DNA from: Crotophaga sulcirostris | Lineage: Eukaryota; Chordata; Aves; Cuculiformes; Crotophagidae | DNA: 64,000 nucleotides | Reading direction: 5' to 3' | Assembly (NCBI GenBank): GCA_013397455.1 | Contig: VYZB01000116.1 | Location: 987,310-1,051,309, forward strand | Part shown: piece by piece, positions 11,656 to 64,000 of the stretch | Numbering within the stretch: position 1 is the stretch's first letter | Layout of the letters: every line of letters begins with the position of its first letter | The notes under the pieces: model-generated | Databases searched by the model: none | What the model saw: the letters and a program-made list of their open reading frames with translations, nothing else | Told to the model about the DNA's origin: nothing | Translations under genes and position numbers: made by a program

Positions 11656-14600
11656 CAAGTATTTCACAGCAGTTATATTACAAATTACAGTAAATGTTCA
11701 AAATTTCCAGAAATTCAAAAAAATTAAATAACTTACTTCAAACTAACGTAAAATGACGTCAAAATGCAAAACATCAATTTAAACACAGTTCTGAATAAAA
11801 CTATAGAATCCAAAATATACCATAGTTGATGAAGAAGTCTACTTAATCCACAAAGTAGACACACATTAATGGAACCAAACAGGACTCCCCAATGTCTAAA
11901 TAACCCAATGTACAAGATACAAAAGATGCAAATACAAGCCCAAATTCAAGCTTATGGCGTGATTACAAAATAAAATAAAAACAAAATAAATGACTATCAG
12001 CCGCAGGACCTGCCCTTCAGGAGCCTGAAGGTAAAACCAGAGCTGATCCACCAACTTAATTAAAAAAAAAAGAAAGGAAGACAAGATATTACAAAAAACA
12101 GTAATCCTATAAATACATTGGCATATGAGGAAATCAAGAAACAATACATAGGACACAAAACAAAACAAAAAATTAATCACAGGTGAGATTCAAGCTTGCA
12201 AATACAACTAACTCCATAGCCATCAACTTCACCCAAGATAAATTCTATTTAATCTCCAAGACAGCCCCACCAGCCCCCCCAGAGAAACCACCTTTCTCCT
12301 GGCCACCTGCGTTTCATTGACCCCAGCACAAGGACTCACACAGGAGTTTATTTGCAATTTTCACAACAAGAAACAAGGAAGAGAGGTCAATTTGTACAAA
12401 ATTTTGCCAGCCTTACGTGGCAAAAAAAAAAAATCAAAAACATACAAAGAGTAAACAAGTTCAGACCACATGGATAGATTAAAAGCTGTTTTAACTCTAT
12501 AACCACCAGACATCTGTAAAGGAAAACAAAAACTGAAGTGTGGTTATTTGGGCTAGGAAGGCGAATATTTTAGTTAAGCTGTCCACTAGAACATCTGATA
12601 TCAGCTACTTTTCTCTAAAACAGCATGGCAGCTCCTCAATTAGTAAAGTTGCCTCTTCCAATTTTTTCCCAATCAACAACTGACAGTAAAAATTTTCCTT
12701 TAGCAACCTGACCTCTTAGAACCATTTTTAATGCTAGGCATTAGCTTCAACTTGCTTTTAGCACTCACTGGTGACTAAAATTCTCAACTGTTTTAACGCA
12801 TATAAATTTATTATCTTCTTAAAAATGTATGCAGTTTTATCTTCCATAAGTGCTGCTGTTACTTGAACAAAAACTTCTTTGAGTAAGTGAAACTGGAATA
12901 AATATTTTTAAAAAATTCTGCAGCAAGAACCTGAGACTTGCAAAACCCCCTTTTATCAGAAACTTGCTACGAAAAATCTGCTACATTTTATTTAATCAAA
13001 TCTTAAAGTTTGTAACAATTTCCATCAAAATACAAAATGCTGTTAATGTACCAGACACAAAAATATCTCAAACAGGTATGATGCTAATAAATACTAAATG
13101 AAACATGGAAAAAAATCCCATAATCAAATCCGAGATCAAAGAATCTCATTTAAAATGTATTTTCTGCTTGTTTTTGTTGTTTTTAATCGCACTTTCCCAC
13201 CTAAAAAATACAGTGTTTCTGCATGGGTTGCATTTAGAAGGTGTAACTAGATGTACGTGAACGCTTAAAATCTTTTTCTGCCATTAGCTACAAAGAAAAA
13301 CAGTGGCATTCAGGGGAGAAAAAGATCTAAGACAGAATTATTTTTCACCACAATATACAAAGCACTTTGGATTACTGCAGTAGCCCAAGGCCCATGTTTT
13401 GTTCCTCTGCAGCGCTGCTATTAGCCATACAGGTGGAGACAAGTACCTTAGCTTCAGCTTGTAAATGGGAGCAGAGTGATTACAGTCCTCCATAAACACT
13501 GTTGGTAACTAAAATACAAAAAGCTGAGGTAGCTCAGTATCTCTGCAGTAGTCCAAGACTGTTTTCTCTAATTAAAAACTAATCACACTGTGTTGCATAT
13601 TTCCGGAAAGACACTTCCGCAGCTACGTAGTGACAGTCACAATGAATGGTTAACGATGGTAACACCAGTCAACTTCTTTAAAACACATTCCACATAGGTT
13701 TGAAATAAATCAGCCCAGGTAATGTTTTAATACTGAGCCTGTGATAAAACATGTTTTTCTTGAAACTGCCTAGACTGTTCTCTCCAGTTTCCAGAATGTT
13801 TTGAACTACACAATTCAGACCCAGAGAACTTGGGTCCAAACACATAGATTCAAAAGGCTGTCCTCCAATCCTCCCACATTAACAGTGCTTTGCACAGACT
13901 GAGTTGTGAAGCCTAGTTCAGGTTTTATTTTCAAGCGACCTTGGGCTCCAGGACTTTGACCAACTCTAGCGTCTTCTTACCTGCACTGCACAGTCCAAGT
14001 TATACTACAAACACGGAACTTCAGAAAGAAACCTGCCAGTATTAAACTTGGTTTTCTTAAAGAACCCAAAATGGAACACAAAGAGATGGTGGGAAAATGC
14101 TTCATTTTTAGCAACACAGACTGAGTTTCACTGTGTAACTTGTTTCTAAAACAAATATATACCAATGAAAAAGTAATTTCAACATTTTGGTAAAGTATGT
14201 GGCTTTTTCAGTGTGTCTTAGTTTCGTTCTGTAGAGTAAGACAGGCATTATAGAACCATAATACCGGTTGCCATCCAATGAAGAGTATACAAATCATCCT
14301 TTTGGAGATCTTCATTCTGAAGACAGCTTTCTAACATTGCCATTTTCTATAATCCAAACCAATTGATCAGCCTTATCTTTCTCAATTGACTAAAAGGCAC
14401 ATTAAAGGTAGTTCTAGAGAGCCTCATCTTCAAATTACTGTACATCCAGTTACTCAAGATTCCTACCACAATGCATCATTGCCTTCTTTAGAACAGGTTT
14501 TTTTTTTTTCTGTTACCCCAGAGAAGAGGAAAGTTGGAAAAAAATTAAAAAAGGTCGCCTGTTTAAAAATATTCAACTTAGATCTGCTCTTTCCAGTTCT

Positions 14601-14725
14601 CTTGTATGTGTTGGTCTCCACTTTGCCTGAAGTTTCCCCAAAGATAATGCATGTAGAGTGAGCAAGAGCAGAAATGAGAACAGTTTCTGTAGCACCAAAA
14701 ATCTCCAAGCTGTGGCATTGTTTTC

Positions 14726-14731
14726 TTTATT
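14726..14731 (-). promoter_or_regulatory. ATAD2B: Candidate proximal poly(A) signal of ATAD2B
   Basis: AATAAA on the - strand, about 220 bases after the stop codon. It would give a short 3' UTR isoform and is only a candidate. Confidence 0.3.
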
Positions 14732-14947
14732 TATATCAGATACAACTATATGAAGTTCCGTTTGGTTCTTGTAGGCTGGTTGGTTTCAGGTACCTGAGAC
14801 AATAGCACCAAATTCAACAGAAAGAAAAAGAGAGAGCACTTAAGACCAAGGCTCTGCACATACTTGGTGCAAATGGAAACTGAATGGCTCAGAGGACTGC
14901 TCTCCCATGAGCAGCTTGAGAGGATAAACCCACCCATCTTGACGAGT

Positions 14948-63577
<48,630 letters not shown>

Positions 63578-64000
63578 CTGAGTAAGAGAAGTTTGACGTT
63601 TGTAACAGAAATTACAGAACAATAATAAACTGATCTAAATGCAGCACAAAAGTGCTAGATTATTGCTTTACCAATAATGTTACCTCTGGTTTCTCCAAAA
63701 GCTCAAATTAAGAACAGAACTAGGGGGTAGAGAGGAAATTAAACTTCTTGAACTTTATTTCAATGTCACCACACTTGGTTTGATACAGTCATGGGAATTC
63801 CATCCTCAGCCTCCTCAAATCATCACACCTATGGCTATCACAGCACAGAACACAATCCATCCAGGGTACCAGCATTTTTAATTTGTTTGCAGGACATGAA
63901 ACTCCATAGAGAAACCTCTGTACAACTGATAATACATCTTGAAACTTCTCTTAACAAATAAACCACAGCATTTCCCTATCAAAGTCTTTATTTCCAAGTT
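63578..64000 (-). other. ATAD2B: ATAD2B intron, 3' part (runs off window)
   Basis: Intron ending at the acceptor of the 63502-63577 exon. I see no coding exon or repeat in it. Confidence 0.8.

Larger units (their letters stand above)
11640..14947 (-). other. ATAD2B: ATAD2B 3' UTR (end estimated)
   Basis: This is the continuation of the terminal exon beyond the stop codon at 14948-14950. It is about 3.3 kb of AT-rich sequence without CR1 or other recognised repeats. I end it just past the AATAAA hexamer at 11655-11650 (read on the - strand). A much shorter alternative would use the hexamer at 14731-14726, and intermediate hexamers lie at about 13924, 12987 and 12807. A long 3' UTR agrees with my recollection of mammalian ATAD2B transcripts. 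The frames inside it show no recognisable protein. Confidence 0.5.

Overview
The window is vertebrate nuclear DNA, almost certainly from a bird. The recognisable interspersed repeats are nearly all CR1 LINEs, several ending in the ATTCTATG-type CR1 3' terminus. Genes have small exons with GT-AG introns, repeat density is low, and the two genes found form a conserved vertebrate gene pair. I cannot name the species. One assembly gap of 98 N lies at 23491-23588.

Layout: (1) 1-2785, + strand: the last intron, last coding exon (384-567) and 3' UTR of KLHL29, a BTB-Kelch protein. (2) About 2786-11639: intergenic DNA between two converging genes, with one well preserved and one old CR1 copy. (3) About 11640-64000, - strand: most of ATAD2B (AAA+ ATPase with bromodomain), read right to left. 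I resolve 21 coding exons with consistent phases. They give 1160 residues through the stop codon and leave out only the N-terminal part (roughly 300 residues by family length), which lies beyond base 64000. The order is: basic N-terminal region, AAA1 with intact Walker A, Walker B, sensor-1 and arginine-finger residues, a degenerate second AAA module, the bromodomain with its acetyl-lysine-binding Asn, a long acidic low-complexity exon, and a conserved C-terminal helical tail ending FETFL. The 3' UTR is about 3.3 kb.

The two genes converge tail to tail (KLHL29 + / ATAD2B -), as in other amniotes. They are not known to act together: KLHL29 belongs to the Cullin-3 adaptor family and ATAD2B is a chromatin reader/ATPase. 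The rest is intronic or intergenic DNA with CR1 fragments and short low-complexity tracts. I found no tRNA, rRNA, CRISPR, intact mobile element, CpG-island promoter or complete additional gene. The least ordinary signals are a GC-AG intron and a weak GTCTTG donor in ATAD2B, a CR1 copy whose 3' end carries an inverted CR1 terminus, a GC-richer ORF followed by a consensus splice donor on the strand opposite ATAD2B, two weak coding-like stretches inside introns, and a canonical G-quadruplex motif. I see no convincing evidence of a new biological system.
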